Assembly: GCA_947631305.1 (NCBI GenBank) | Contig: CANRKV010000025.1 | Span: forward strand, 1 to 14,069 | DNA from: an uncultured Jeotgalicoccus sp. | GTDB lineage: Bacteria > Bacillota > Bacilli > Staphylococcales > Salinicoccaceae | Direction of reading: 5' to 3' | Length of the DNA: 14,069 nt | Part shown: one piece after another, positions 4,973 through 12,447 of the stretch | Position numbering within the stretch: position 1 is the first letter of the stretch | How the letters are laid out: each line of letters starts with the position of its first letter | Made by a program: the position numbers and the translations under genes | The notes under the pieces: model-generated | Seen by the model: only the letters and a program-made list of their open reading frames with translations | What the model was told of the DNA's origin: nothing | Databases searched by the model: none

Positions 4973-6112
4973 TTATTTATCGAAAATTAAATGTTCCAAT
5001 TCCCTTGGATATTCAGTAATAATTTCAGTTCCTTCATCCGTCAGCACGACAGTGTCTGAATGCCTGAATCCGCCGATACCAGGTATATAAATCCCAGGCT
5101 CAATACAGAACACCATACCCGCTTTTAATTCCAAATCATTATCGAATCTGAGATATGGTTCTTCATGCTGCCCAATCCCGATGCCGTGCCCTGTTCTATG
5201 TGAAACATATTTCTCCAAGTCCGCCTGACGAATAACTTTTAGAGCTGCTTCATTTACTTCTTTAGCGGTGACACCGACTTTAATGAAATCGAGAGCTGCA
5301 TTGTGCGCGCGGAGCATCACGTTAAATATTTCTTTTTGTCTTTCTGAAGGTTCTCCGACAAAATAGGTTCTCTCACATTCAGCACGGTAACCGTTCAGAC
5401 CAACCTGCCTGCTGTGGATAATAATATCTCCCTGTTCGAGCTTCCTTGTATTTGAAAAAACATGAGGCATATTGGTGCGTTCTATACCAGATGGAGACAT
5501 GACAAAGTAATCCAATGTTGAGTTCGTATATTTCTTGGAAATTTCATCAAATAAAAATTGGTTTCCAAAATAGTCAATTTCGACTTCAGAAGTATTGACT
5601 GATGAATTCTCCAGAGTATTTTTCAAAGCCCCGCTGACGAGTTCACCGGATTTTTTGATTGCTTCAATTTCTTCATCTGATTTAATGGCTCGTAAATTTA
5701 CAATGTCCTGCTGGATGTCTTGAATTTCAAATCCTTGATTTTGTATGTCCATAGTGAAATCGGTCGGCAGCGAGCCGAATTCTATACCGATTTTACTGTT
5801 ACTGGATAATTTTGAAAGTACGTCATTAAATAATTTTTTATAATCTGTACTTTCATTATGAGAACCTTTGACTTCGTGATAGACATAGAGTGAATCGACT
5901 GCTGTTTTTTCTTCAGCATGATTTTCTTCCACTTTAGGTATAATCAAACTTTGTTTATTCTTTTCTACAACGAGTATTATCGGTCTTGAATAAGTAATTG
6001 CTTTTAATCCGCTGAAATAATACTGATTTTCAAAATTAAAAACAATGGCTGCGTCCAGATTGCGATTTTTTAAAGTTTCTCTTAATTTGCTGACTCTTTG
6101 TTCAGTATTCAT
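4973..6112 (-). CDS. Creatinase-like M24 family hydrolase with altered metal site
   Basis: The 379-residue protein has the two-domain creatinase/prolidase layout: an N-terminal domain to about 145, then a pita-bread domain. Of the five usual metal ligands, His309 (TGHGIGIG) and Glu338 (IEPG) remain. The first Asp is Ser234 (IIHSRQV), the second is Glu245 (GYRAECERT) and the last Glu is Ser352 (FRHSD). His217 (MPH) and His316 (QHE) are kept. The GYxxxxERT segment is creatinase-like, and Glu247 falls where I recall creatinase having a substrate-binding glutamate. A metal-free C-N hydrolase (creatine- or ectoine-type substrate) is more likely than a peptidase, but the substrate is unknown. Its start overlaps the symporter stop as TAATG, so it is coupled to a transporter that probably imports the substrate. 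Confidence 0.75.
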   Translation of the reverse strand: MNTEQRVSKLRETLKNRNLDAAIVFNFENQYYFSGLKAITYSRPIILVVEKNKQSLIIPKVEENHAEEKTAVDSLYVYHEVKGSHNESTDYKKLFNDVLSKLSSNSKIGIEFGSLPTDFTMDIQNQGFEIQDIQQDIVNLRAIKSDEEIEAIKKSGELVSGALKNTLENSSVNTSEVEIDYFGNQFLFDEISKKYTNSTLDYFVMSPSGIERTNMPHVFSNTRKLEQGDIIIHSRQVGLNGYRAECERTYFVGEPSERQKEIFNVMLRAHNAALDFIKVGVTAKEVNEAALKVIRQADLEKYVSHRTGHGIGIGQHEEPYLRFDNDLELKAGMVFCIEPGIYIPGIGGFRHSDTVVLTDEGTEIITEYPRELEHLIFDK

Positions 6113-7521
6113 TATTCAGTCACTTCTTTCATATTACTATCTTTTTTATACGTAAGCAGTGTCACGACGATGAGCACTATAATTGCTGCAGGTACAGAAA
6201 TAATTACCGAGTTTATACCTGTCGATTCCACGTAGAGGATTTCCCAGAAAAGTGTGACAGCCAGCCCGGTTATCATTGAAGAAAGTCCTGCAGATTTAGT
6301 GACCTGCGGGGATAGAAATACTGCTAGCAATGCCGGTGTAATACCAGCGCCGTATACTGTATAAGCGTACATTTGTACCGAAAGTACGGTTGGGAAATAC
6401 ATAGTCAGTAAGAAAGCAATCACACCTAATACTGGTATAAGTACTCTTGTATAAACAAGTTTCTGCGAATCATTTATATCAGTTTTTATGTACTTCGCAA
6501 AGAAATCGTAAATTACACTTGTTGCTGCTGATAAAAGATAAGAGTTTCCTGTTGTAACTATGAAAGCTGTTAATGCAGCAATCAGAATACCGCCTACAGC
6601 CAGCGGAAGAACACTTGTTAAAGCGATGACTGCCATTCCCGGATCAATATTAGGGAAGAGTGAACGTGAAATGAAAGCAAGAACAGAAATAATCGGTGTA
6701 ACAATAATCAGACCGATAATCCAGCCTGCTGTTCCCCTTTTTGTACTTTTGTCATTTGTTGATGCAGTAATACGCTGATAAATATTCTGATCACCAAGCA
6801 GCAGGAATAATGTTGGTAAATAATAACCCATTAACTGCAAGAAGCTTAATCCGCCTGTAAAAGTAGTATGACTGTCAGGTACATTTGCTACAATTTGATC
6901 CCAGCCGCCTCCAATGGAAATAGCAAGAGGCAACGCTATAACTAGTCCAATAATAACGAGAAAAGCACTCGCTGCATCAGTTGGGGCTACAGACATCAAT
7001 CCGCCTATACATGCCAGGAATATAATAATCACAGCACCGATAATTGTCCCCATTTCGGGAGAAATACCTGTGGAGACACTCAGTATAAAACCGAGTCCCT
7101 GGAATTGATAGGAAACGATACCGACAAAAGCCAGAATGATAATAACTGCTGCAAGCAGGCTGGACCACTTTCCATATTTAATTTCCAGTATTTCAGCAAC
7201 GGTGTGTTTACCGTAATGTTTAATTTTAGAAGAGATAATAAAAATAGTCAGAATCCCTATTAGTGAAGGAATAGTACTCATTAAAGCCGGCCATAAGCCA
7301 AATGAATAAGCCATTGAGTTCTGTCCACCAGTAACAGAGCCGCTCCCTACCCAGGTCGCGAGAAGTGTTCCCATGAGAACAATTGGACCCAGTGACTTAC
7401 CAGCTAGTATGAAATCATCACTGGTAGTAATTTTCTTAGAGTAATACACCCCGAGTATTAACATAAAAATACCATAACCAATGACGAACCAGATCAGCAT
7501 CGGTTGACTTGTAAGTTCCAT
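6112..7521 (-). CDS. Sodium:solute symporter (SSS/SLC5 family)
   Basis: The 469-residue protein has about 13 hydrophobic segments (first at 7-28, last near 439-459), the standard SSS topology. SSS-type features include the N-terminal YYSKKITTSDDFILAGKSLG, the TM2 stretch LLATWVGSGSVTGG and LLLGDQNIYQRITAS after TM7. It would carry a small organic solute inward with Na+ at the cell membrane; the substrate cannot be read from the sequence. AAAGGGG lies 8 bases before the ATG. It is the first gene of a two-gene operon with the creatinase-like hydrolase, overlapping by one base (TAATG), which argues that its substrate is that enzyme's substrate. An imperfect palindrome at 7570-7594 may be its operator. 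Confidence 0.85.
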   Translation of the reverse strand: MELTSQPMLIWFVIGYGIFMLILGVYYSKKITTSDDFILAGKSLGPIVLMGTLLATWVGSGSVTGGQNSMAYSFGLWPALMSTIPSLIGILTIFIISSKIKHYGKHTVAEILEIKYGKWSSLLAAVIIILAFVGIVSYQFQGLGFILSVSTGISPEMGTIIGAVIIIFLACIGGLMSVAPTDAASAFLVIIGLVIALPLAISIGGGWDQIVANVPDSHTTFTGGLSFLQLMGYYLPTLFLLLGDQNIYQRITASTNDKSTKRGTAGWIIGLIIVTPIISVLAFISRSLFPNIDPGMAVIALTSVLPLAVGGILIAALTAFIVTTGNSYLLSAATSVIYDFFAKYIKTDINDSQKLVYTRVLIPVLGVIAFLLTMYFPTVLSVQMYAYTVYGAGITPALLAVFLSPQVTKSAGLSSMITGLAVTLFWEILYVESTGINSVIISVPAAIIVLIVVTLLTYKKDSNMKEVTE

Positions 7522-7569
7522 AAAATAAACCCCTTTTTAATTTAATAAACGTACTTATAGAGACTAACA

Positions 7570-7594
7570 AACTATGATAACGGATACAATAGTT
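7570..7594. promoter_or_regulatory. Imperfect 25-bp palindrome upstream of the symporter operon
   Basis: AACTAT (7570-7575) and ATAGTT (7589-7594) are perfect inverted arms, and several inner positions are also symmetric (GATAAC against GGATAC). It lies about 50-70 bp before the symporter start and upstream of a possible -10 (TATAAG on minus). It could be the operator of an unlinked substrate-responsive regulator. The region is AT-rich, so confidence is limited. Confidence 0.3.
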
Positions 7595-7614
7595 AAAAAA
7601 TTAAGAGAATATAC

Positions 7615-7658
7615 AAAAAACCAGTCAATTAATGGCTAAATTCATTAATTGACTGGTT
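7615..7658 (-). terminator. Terminator of the D-2-hydroxyacid dehydrogenase gene
   Basis: A perfect 16-bp stem on the minus strand (7658-7643 with 7634-7619, loop of 8) is followed by six T. It isolates the dehydrogenase from the symporter operon. Confidence 0.92.
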
Positions 7659-7677
7659 AAAATATTAATATTTGGGA

Positions 7678-8634
7678 TTATTTATTTACCTGATAATCCA
7701 ATTCAGCGTCTGTCAGTGCTTTAACTGCCTGATCCGCAGCGACTTCCGCCATTTTATTTCTTGCTTCATAAGTGTCATTACCAATGTGCGGTGTCAGAAT
7801 AACATTATCAAGTTTCGCGAGTTCTTCATTAATATGAGGTTCTTCCTCGTGAACATCGAGTGCTGCAGCTTGTATCTGTTTGTTTTTAAGAGCATCCACA
7901 AGTGCTGATTCGTCTACGACACCGCCGCGTGCGGTATTGATGAAATATGCAGTATCCTTCATCTGCTCAAATTCTTTTTTACCGAACAAATGATGGGATG
8001 TTTCATTATAATTTACTTGTGTAATCACATAATCTGCTTCTTTTAATGCTTCTTCAAGAGTAACTTTTTTCGCATCAAGATCAGTATCCTTCTCTTCATG
8101 GTCGACATATAAAAGTTTCATGTTAAATGCCTGAGCAATTCTACCAATATACTGCCCTATCTGGCCGAAGCCGACGATTGCCAGTGTTTTATCTACGACC
8201 TGATTACCGCCGAGATAACCCATTACCTGCCAGCCGTCAAATTCATTTTTAACAGCCATATCATGTCCCGGAAGTACGCGTCGTGACAATGCGAGCATTA
8301 ATGTCACTGCCAGTTCTGCAGTTGATGCCACAGATTCATGAACCGGTGTGTTCGTCACAGCAATATTATGCTTATTTGCTTCATCAACATCAATATTATT
8401 AAAACCTGAGCCGACATTTGCAATAACTTTCAAGTCCGTATTCGCTTGAATTACTTCAGCAGGAGCCTGAACGTTAACGCCGGTAATTAAACCATCTGCA
8501 TCCTTAACTCCTTCAATAATTACATCCGTTTCCGGAGTAGTTAATTCATCATGCATATCCAATTCGATATTTTGATCTTTAATAATTTTTACTGCAGTTT
8601 CGGGAAGCTTTACTGCACTATAGATTTTTGCCAT
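7678..8634 (-). CDS. D-2-hydroxyacid dehydrogenase (NAD-dependent)
   Basis: The 318-residue protein has the full D-isomer-specific dehydrogenase pattern. The NAD-binding motif is VGFGQIG (154-160), with an acidic Asp178 at the end of the second strand favouring NADH. The catalytic set is Arg236 (NTARGG), Glu265 (HEEEP) and His283 (TPHIGN). Length is normal. It reduces a 2-keto acid to a D-2-hydroxy acid, or the reverse, in the cytosol. Glyoxylate/hydroxypyruvate or phenylpyruvate-type substrates are typical of close relatives, but the exact one is not readable. The ribosome site is modest (AGCAGG, 7 bases upstream). It has its own terminator, so it is a single-gene unit, and nearby promoter elements are weak. 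Confidence 0.9.
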   Translation of the reverse strand: MAKIYSAVKLPETAVKIIKDQNIELDMHDELTTPETDVIIEGVKDADGLITGVNVQAPAEVIQANTDLKVIANVGSGFNNIDVDEANKHNIAVTNTPVHESVASTAELAVTLMLALSRRVLPGHDMAVKNEFDGWQVMGYLGGNQVVDKTLAIVGFGQIGQYIGRIAQAFNMKLLYVDHEEKDTDLDAKKVTLEEALKEADYVITQVNYNETSHHLFGKKEFEQMKDTAYFINTARGGVVDESALVDALKNKQIQAAALDVHEEEPHINEELAKLDNVILTPHIGNDTYEARNKMAEVAADQAVKALTDAELDYQVNK

Positions 8635-8730
8635 AGTTAAACCTGCTTTCTTATATATGTATTTTTAACTCATATAGCCTAAATAAAAATATTTAAACTT
8701 TTAAAAATCAGGAGAATATATAGAAGAAAC

Positions 8731-8775
8731 AAAAAAACTCCGAATTGCCCGGGAAATACCGGACATTTCGGAGTT
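8731..8775 (-). terminator. Terminator of the transglycosylase gene
   Basis: The stem TTCGGAGTT/AACTCCGAA (8775-8767 with 8744-8736) continues into an inner CCGG/CCGG helix and is followed on minus by seven T. It lies 20 bases after the stop codon. Confidence 0.92.
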
Positions 8776-8794
8776 AATTATATAAGGATGGATC

Positions 8795-9523
8795 TTACCA
8801 CCAGTTGTTTGCTTCACGGAATTGAATTGCCGCGTCGATTGAACCGTAACGCTCTTCAGCGTAGTTAAGCATACCTGAAGTCTGGTCTGCTACAGAACCA
8901 GTACCCCATGACTCTTTAGTCTGGCCTAATCCTTGGTAGCCGTTCGGGCTTACTGCATTTGGATTACCGCTTGATTCTGGTAATACGATTGAATTCCACA
9001 TAGCGTCAGTTCCGCCGGCAGCTAAGAACTGTGACTTAGTTGATCCGCCAGTTGATTGTTGAGTCTGTTCAGCTGGAGCTGGTGCTGAAGGTTGTTCAAC
9101 TTCTTGAGTTTCTTGTACTGCAGGAGCTGCAGCTTGTGTGTTTTGTTGTGCAGGCTGTTGAACTTCTTCAGTATAAGTGTAGTTGTTTTGTTCAACGTTT
9201 TGAGTTTCTTCTTTCACTGCAGGTGCAGCTGCCTGTTCTTGAGCTGGTACAGTAGCTTGTGCATTACCATTGCTTTGGTATGCCCAAGCGTAGTTAGTGC
9301 CGTCAGAGTTGAAGTCGTAGTTGAACTCTTTGTGGTCGAAGTTGTAGTCATACTGACCTTCGTGTAATGCTGATGCGTTTAACGCTTCAGGGTTATTTTG
9401 AGCTGTTTGAGCAAGTCCTTCTTTGTTAAGATCATATGATGAAGCTTCTGCGTCTTGTCCTGCTGCAATTCCTGTTACGCCTAAACCTAATGCTAATGTA
9501 GTAGCTAATATCGTTTTCTTCAT
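8795..9523 (-). CDS. Secreted SceD/IsaA-type lytic transglycosylase
   Basis: The 242-residue protein starts with a signal peptide (MKKTILATTLALGLGVTGIA, likely cut after AEA at residue 27). Next is an aromatic region (YDYNFDHKEFNYDFNSDGTNYAW) matching the N-terminal part of staphylococcal IsaA/SceD, a Q/A/P/E-rich linker (about 90-160), and a C-terminal transglycosylase domain. The domain has MWNSIVLPESSGNPNAVSPNGYQGLGQT with catalytic Glu183 and ends REANNWW. It cleaves peptidoglycan outside the cell for wall turnover and daughter-cell separation. The frame extends to a TTG at 9541, but that would place GGAGG inside the gene, so I start at the ATG at 9523. The linker holds a near-exact repeat (residues 98-112 and 130-144). 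The upstream GTTACA cluster suggests WalR-type control. Confidence 0.9.
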   Translation of the reverse strand: MKKTILATTLALGLGVTGIAAGQDAEASSYDLNKEGLAQTAQNNPEALNASALHEGQYDYNFDHKEFNYDFNSDGTNYAWAYQSNGNAQATVPAQEQAAAPAVKEETQNVEQNNYTYTEEVQQPAQQNTQAAAPAVQETQEVEQPSAPAPAEQTQQSTGGSTKSQFLAAGGTDAMWNSIVLPESSGNPNAVSPNGYQGLGQTKESWGTGSVADQTSGMLNYAEERYGSIDAAIQFREANNWW

Positions 9524-9637
9524 AATTTGTATTTCCTCCAAAAAAATATTAATGCAATAAATGCATTTCTTGTTTTTTTAATTTGATTAAGGGTAAACAT
9601 AAACTTAATTAAGTCTCGTTTTCCTAAGACAAGAGTA

Positions 9638-9712
9638 AATATAACATAGAACTTTTTTACGTGTGTTACAGTCTAATAATAAGAACGTTACAATTAAAAG
9701 CAGAACTGTAAC
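9638..9712 (-). promoter_or_regulatory. Putative promoter and TGTAAC repeat cluster of the transglycosylase gene
   Basis: On the minus strand TATATT (9643-9638) is a possible -10 about 115 bases before the ATG, with no -35. Upstream, TGTAAC appears at 9670-9665 and 9692-9687, and an inverted copy (TGTAAC on plus) is at 9707-9712, spaced about 20-22 bp. WalR sites are TGTWAH direct repeats 11 bp apart. These hexamers fit the half-site, but the partner half-sites are poor. Wall hydrolases of this family are classic WalR targets, so I list it with caution. Confidence 0.35.
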
Positions 9713-9746
9713 AATGACATCTCACTGTATTATTTCTGTTTATTAC

Positions 9747-9767
9747 CATGGAATCGACATATCCATG
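9747..9767. repeat. Unexplained dyad in the intergenic region
   Basis: CATGGA (9747-9752) and TCCATG (9762-9767) form a perfect 6-bp inverted repeat with a 9-bp gap. Flanking TTA/TAA extend it with one bulge. It lies in the 338-base gene-free stretch between the transglycosylase start and the lipoprotein stop, about 230 bases upstream of the transglycosylase. No T run follows, so it is not a terminator. Apart from this, the TGTAAC cluster and the lipoprotein terminator, I see nothing in that stretch. Confidence 0.3.
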
Positions 9768-9814
9768 TAATATTGAGAGGTTATTCGTAATATATAACAG
9801 AAATTTGTCCACGA

Positions 9815-9851
9815 TAAAAGACCCGGTCAGTTGAATGCTGACCGGGTCTTT
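9815..9851 (-). terminator. Terminator of the lipoprotein gene
   Basis: A perfect 14-bp stem (9851-9838 with 9830-9817, loop of 7) just after the stop codon. The last stem bases plus the next ones read TTTTAT on the minus strand. Confidence 0.9.
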
Positions 9852-9861
9852 CTATATATAG

Positions 9862-10734
9862 CTATTCTATACGGGTGTTTTCCAACTCTTCATAATCTGT
9901 CAAATAGTATCTGCCATCCTGTTCAATAACAGTGTACCGGGCATATACTTCAAAAACACCATGAGTATTTATATGTGAGTACGTTCTTGTCGCATAGACA
10001 TTCATACTGCCGTCAAGATTCTCCACTTCAGAATCTATAAAAACAGAATAGGTCATGTGGTTGCCGTAGTTCCCCGATGCTTTATTTGCAAATAGTGCAT
10101 TGTAGCCCGGTGTTTCAGGGAGATAGAAACTGAGGGCTTCTTCATCGTGATTATTAAAGTACGCCGGCAGTGCAAACAGATACTGCTGCACAAATTCTGA
10201 TGTATTAGTAATGTCTCCCGGCATTTTATCAGAGCGTGGAAGGATTGAGTAAGTAAGTGGTGCGGACTCACCGTACTTAGCTTCAAATGAATACTTTACT
10301 CCGCATGCGAGACAGCCGCTGCCTGGAGCCTGTGGAAGTGTACCGTTTGCTACAAGGTCATTGTATGCCTGGAACTGATCTGCTTCCGGAACGTTTTCAC
10401 ACTCCATCAACTGAGTCATAATACAATGTTCAGCAGCAGTATAGTTTACTTCATTCCCTGTACTGCCGTTGGTTTCGTCTGTACTTTCTGTTTCAGAGGA
10501 CTCTTCATTATCCGCAGTGTCTTCTGTACTGTTCTCTGCAGTCTCTTCTGAAGTTTCTTCAGCTGATTCACTTTCCTCTGCAGATTCATTCTCATCTTCG
10601 GATTCCTCTTCAGCAGGTTCTGACTCAGTTTCTTCTGATGTATTGTTTTCCGGCACCTCTGCTTCATCATTGTTTCCGCACGCGGTTAAAATGATCAGCA
10701 TTGTCATCAATAACAGTATCATCCACTTTTTCAT
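9862..10734 (-). CDS. Predicted lipoprotein with acidic linker, four-Cys region and NTF2-like tail
   Basis: Residues 1-19 are a lipoprotein signal with lipobox LTAC-G (Cys19 acylated). Residues 21-90 are an extremely Glu/Ser/Thr-rich, low-complexity linker, which probably keeps the folded part away from the membrane or wall. The next part carries Cys104, Cys112, Cys141 and Cys144 (the last two as CLAC), able to form two disulfides or a metal site. The tail (about 178-290; SEFVQQYLFALPAYFNNHDEEAL to RYYLTDYEELE) looks like the NTF2-like or TcaA C-terminal type domain found on surface proteins; this is fold inference only. GGGAGG lies 8 bases before the ATG. It is a single-gene unit between two terminators. 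I do not recognise a characterised family. Confidence 0.75.
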   Translation of the reverse strand: MKKWMILLLMTMLIILTACGNNDEAEVPENNTSEETESEPAEEESEDENESAEESESAEETSEETAENSTEDTADNEESSETESTDETNGSTGNEVNYTAAEHCIMTQLMECENVPEADQFQAYNDLVANGTLPQAPGSGCLACGVKYSFEAKYGESAPLTYSILPRSDKMPGDITNTSEFVQQYLFALPAYFNNHDEEALSFYLPETPGYNALFANKASGNYGNHMTYSVFIDSEVENLDGSMNVYATRTYSHINTHGVFEVYARYTVIEQDGRYYLTDYEELENTRIE

Positions 10735-10787
10735 CGTGTACGCCTCCCTTCATATTATATTCCTTTTCTGTTAAATCACTCTTTACT

Positions 10788-10834
10788 ATAAAATATGCCC
10801 CAAACGATGAGCTCATAAACTCAACGCTTGAGGC
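10788..10834 (-). terminator. Terminator of the CstA-type gene
   Basis: On the minus strand the outer 10-bp stem GCCTCAAGCG/CGTTTGGGGC (two G-U pairs) encloses a small TGAG/CTCA helix, followed by ATATTTTATAG. It starts 12 bases after the stop codon. The T tract is interrupted, so termination may be partial. Confidence 0.7.
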
Positions 10835-10846
10835 CTGACTTACCAG

Positions 10847-12313
10847 TTACTCTGAATAAGCGTATTGTTTTTCATCCCAATCTGAAACGTCTACTTCCAG
10901 CGGGATATTTTCACTGCGGCGTTTTTTAGCTGCATTAAAGAATAATATTGTAATTAATACTGTGACAATTGCACTGATGATTAATGAAATATTCATCGGC
11001 AGGTTTAAACCAATCGGTGCATTAAAAATATATGTTGATACTGTCATCGTCATAAATACGGCAGGAACGACTGCAATCCAGTAATTGCGTCTGCCGATGA
11101 ACAGGTACATTGCACCAATCCATAATGCAATCATGGCTGTTGACTGATTGGCCCAGTTAAAGTAACGCCATAACAGCGTAAAGTCCATATTTGTCAGGAT
11201 AATCGACATGATAAATATCGGTGCTGCAATCCATATTCTGCTCATTATTTTCTTTTGAGGCACACGGATATAGTCTGCAATAATCATTCTGGCACTTCTA
11301 AAAGCTGTGTCTCCGGAAGTGATTGGAAGAACGATTACACCTAAAACAGCAAGTGTTCCAACAATTGGGCCGAGCATCATCGTTGAAATTTCATTGACGA
11401 TTCCGCCTGTACCTATAGTAGTAATTAATTCATTTAATGTGATTGGACCATCGAAGAGACTCATTGCTGCCGCAGCCCAGATCATTGCAATAATACCTTC
11501 AGCGATCATCATACCGTAAAAAATTCTGCGGCCCTGATTTTCATTTTGTGTTGTTCTCGAAATAATCGGTGACTGAGTCGCATGAAAGCCTGATAATGCA
11601 CCGCATGAAATCGTTAAGAACAGCAGCGGAAATATCGCGGCACCTTCAGGATGAGTGTTTGTGAATGATAATTCTGGAACAGGTGCCTGATTCCATACGA
11701 GCGCAATTCCTATACCAATGGTGCTGAATAACAGTAACCCGCCTATGTAGGGATATATAGTTCCGATAATTTTATTGATTGGCAGTATTGTTGCCAGCAG
11801 ATAATAGATAAAAATTAAGACTACGAATACTATAACGGGGACTGCACCGCCTACAAGGTCGTAAAGTAAATCTGCAGGTGAAGCGACGAATACCGTACCG
11901 ACTAGAAGCAGTAATAAAATTGAAAAAGCATTAACGACATGTTTCATAGCTTTCCCTAAAAATTTCCCTGCAAGTTCCGGCAGGTGTGCACCATTATTAC
12001 GGACGGAAATCATTCCCGTTAAGTAATCATGGACACCGCCGGCAAAAATACAGCCGAGAACGATCCAGATAAATGCCACCGGCCCGTAAAGTGCCCCCAT
12101 TATCGGTCCGAAGATCGGTCCGACACCGGCAATACTGATTAATTGAATCAGTGCATTTTTATTTTTACTCATTGGTAAATAATCGACACCATCGTGCTGT
12201 GTATAAGCAGGTGTCGTTCTATGTTCTTTTGGCTGGAAAACTTTCTCGACAAACTTTCCATATGTAAAATAACCTATTATTAAAAGAGCGACTGCGCCTA
12301 AAAATGTAATCAT
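10847..12313 (-). CDS. cstA: CstA/BtsT-family carbon starvation transporter
   Basis: The 488-residue membrane protein carries the CstA family hallmarks: GVGPIFGPIMGALYGP (63-78), HDYLTGMISVRNNGAHLPELAGK (95-117), SGFHATQSPIISRTTQNE (241-258) and LPITSGDTAFRSARMI (329-344). It is at the short end of the family (E. coli CstA and BtsT exceed 700 residues) but has the complete core and both ends. Family members import pyruvate (BtsT, CstA) or peptides during nutrient downshift. A GGGGGAG ribosome site precedes the ATG. A CcpA cre-like site lies 18 bp upstream and a LytS/LytR pair is directly upstream in the same direction. In E. coli and B. subtilis, kinases of this class sense pyruvate and induce pyruvate carriers, so pyruvate uptake is the best guess. 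Confidence 0.88.
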   Translation of the reverse strand: MITFLGAVALLIIGYFTYGKFVEKVFQPKEHRTTPAYTQHDGVDYLPMSKNKNALIQLISIAGVGPIFGPIMGALYGPVAFIWIVLGCIFAGGVHDYLTGMISVRNNGAHLPELAGKFLGKAMKHVVNAFSILLLLLVGTVFVASPADLLYDLVGGAVPVIVFVVLIFIYYLLATILPINKIIGTIYPYIGGLLLFSTIGIGIALVWNQAPVPELSFTNTHPEGAAIFPLLFLTISCGALSGFHATQSPIISRTTQNENQGRRIFYGMMIAEGIIAMIWAAAAMSLFDGPITLNELITTIGTGGIVNEISTMMLGPIVGTLAVLGVIVLPITSGDTAFRSARMIIADYIRVPQKKIMSRIWIAAPIFIMSIILTNMDFTLLWRYFNWANQSTAMIALWIGAMYLFIGRRNYWIAVVPAVFMTMTVSTYIFNAPIGLNLPMNISLIISAIVTVLITILFFNAAKKRRSENIPLEVDVSDWDEKQYAYSE

Positions 12314-12330
12314 ATTGCTCCCCCTATGTT

Positions 12331-12344
12331 TGAATGCGTTTTCA
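12331..12344. promoter_or_regulatory. cre-like CcpA site upstream of cstA
   Basis: TGAATGCGTTTTCA matches the catabolite-responsive element consensus TGWAANCGNTNWCA at 13 of 14 positions. It lies between the likely promoter and the ribosome site of cstA, where CcpA would block transcription when preferred sugars are present. This suits a carbon-starvation transporter. Confidence 0.65.
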
Positions 12345-12418
12345 TCAGTTTAGTTTACAAAATATACAAACAATTTTGGGGGGATTTAGCTATCGTGTCG
12401 AAATAGAAGCTTCAAATG

Positions 12419-12447
12419 CAAAATAACGGCCTCAACAGGCCGTTATT
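12419..12447 (-). terminator. Terminator of the lytSR operon
   Basis: The stem AATAACGGCC/GGCCGTTATT (12447-12438 with 12431-12422, loop of 6) is followed by TTTT-GC on the minus strand; the 5' arm includes part of the lytR stop codon. It separates lytSR from cstA, so cstA has its own promoter. Confidence 0.85.

Noticed and set aside
9040..9367. Long plus-strand open frames opposite the transglycosylase linker, rich in Val, Leu, Phe and Cys
   Set aside because: They are antisense shadows of the Q/A/P-rich linker codons, lack ribosome sites, and their composition simply mirrors the real gene.
9749..9835. Short plus-strand ORF of about 28 codons in the intergenic region
   Set aside because: It has no ribosome site, runs into the lipoprotein terminator hairpin, and its start is part of the CATGGA/TCCATG dyad.
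10754..10759. TATAAT on minus upstream of the lipoprotein gene as its -10
   Set aside because: It is so close to GGGAGG that transcription would begin inside the ribosome site, and no -35 is present.
10446..10774. Serine-rich plus-strand frame and a lysine/glutamine-rich minus-strand frame over the lipoprotein linker
   Set aside because: Both are alternate-frame readings of the low-complexity Glu/Ser region, with no ribosome site; the lipoprotein frame has a clear signal, lipobox and GGGAGG.
12345..12420. Tandem LytTR site for LytR upstream of cstA
   Set aside because: I searched for paired half-sites with 12-bp gaps and found none convincing; only a loose ATTT...AAAT symmetry around 12385-12405 was seen.
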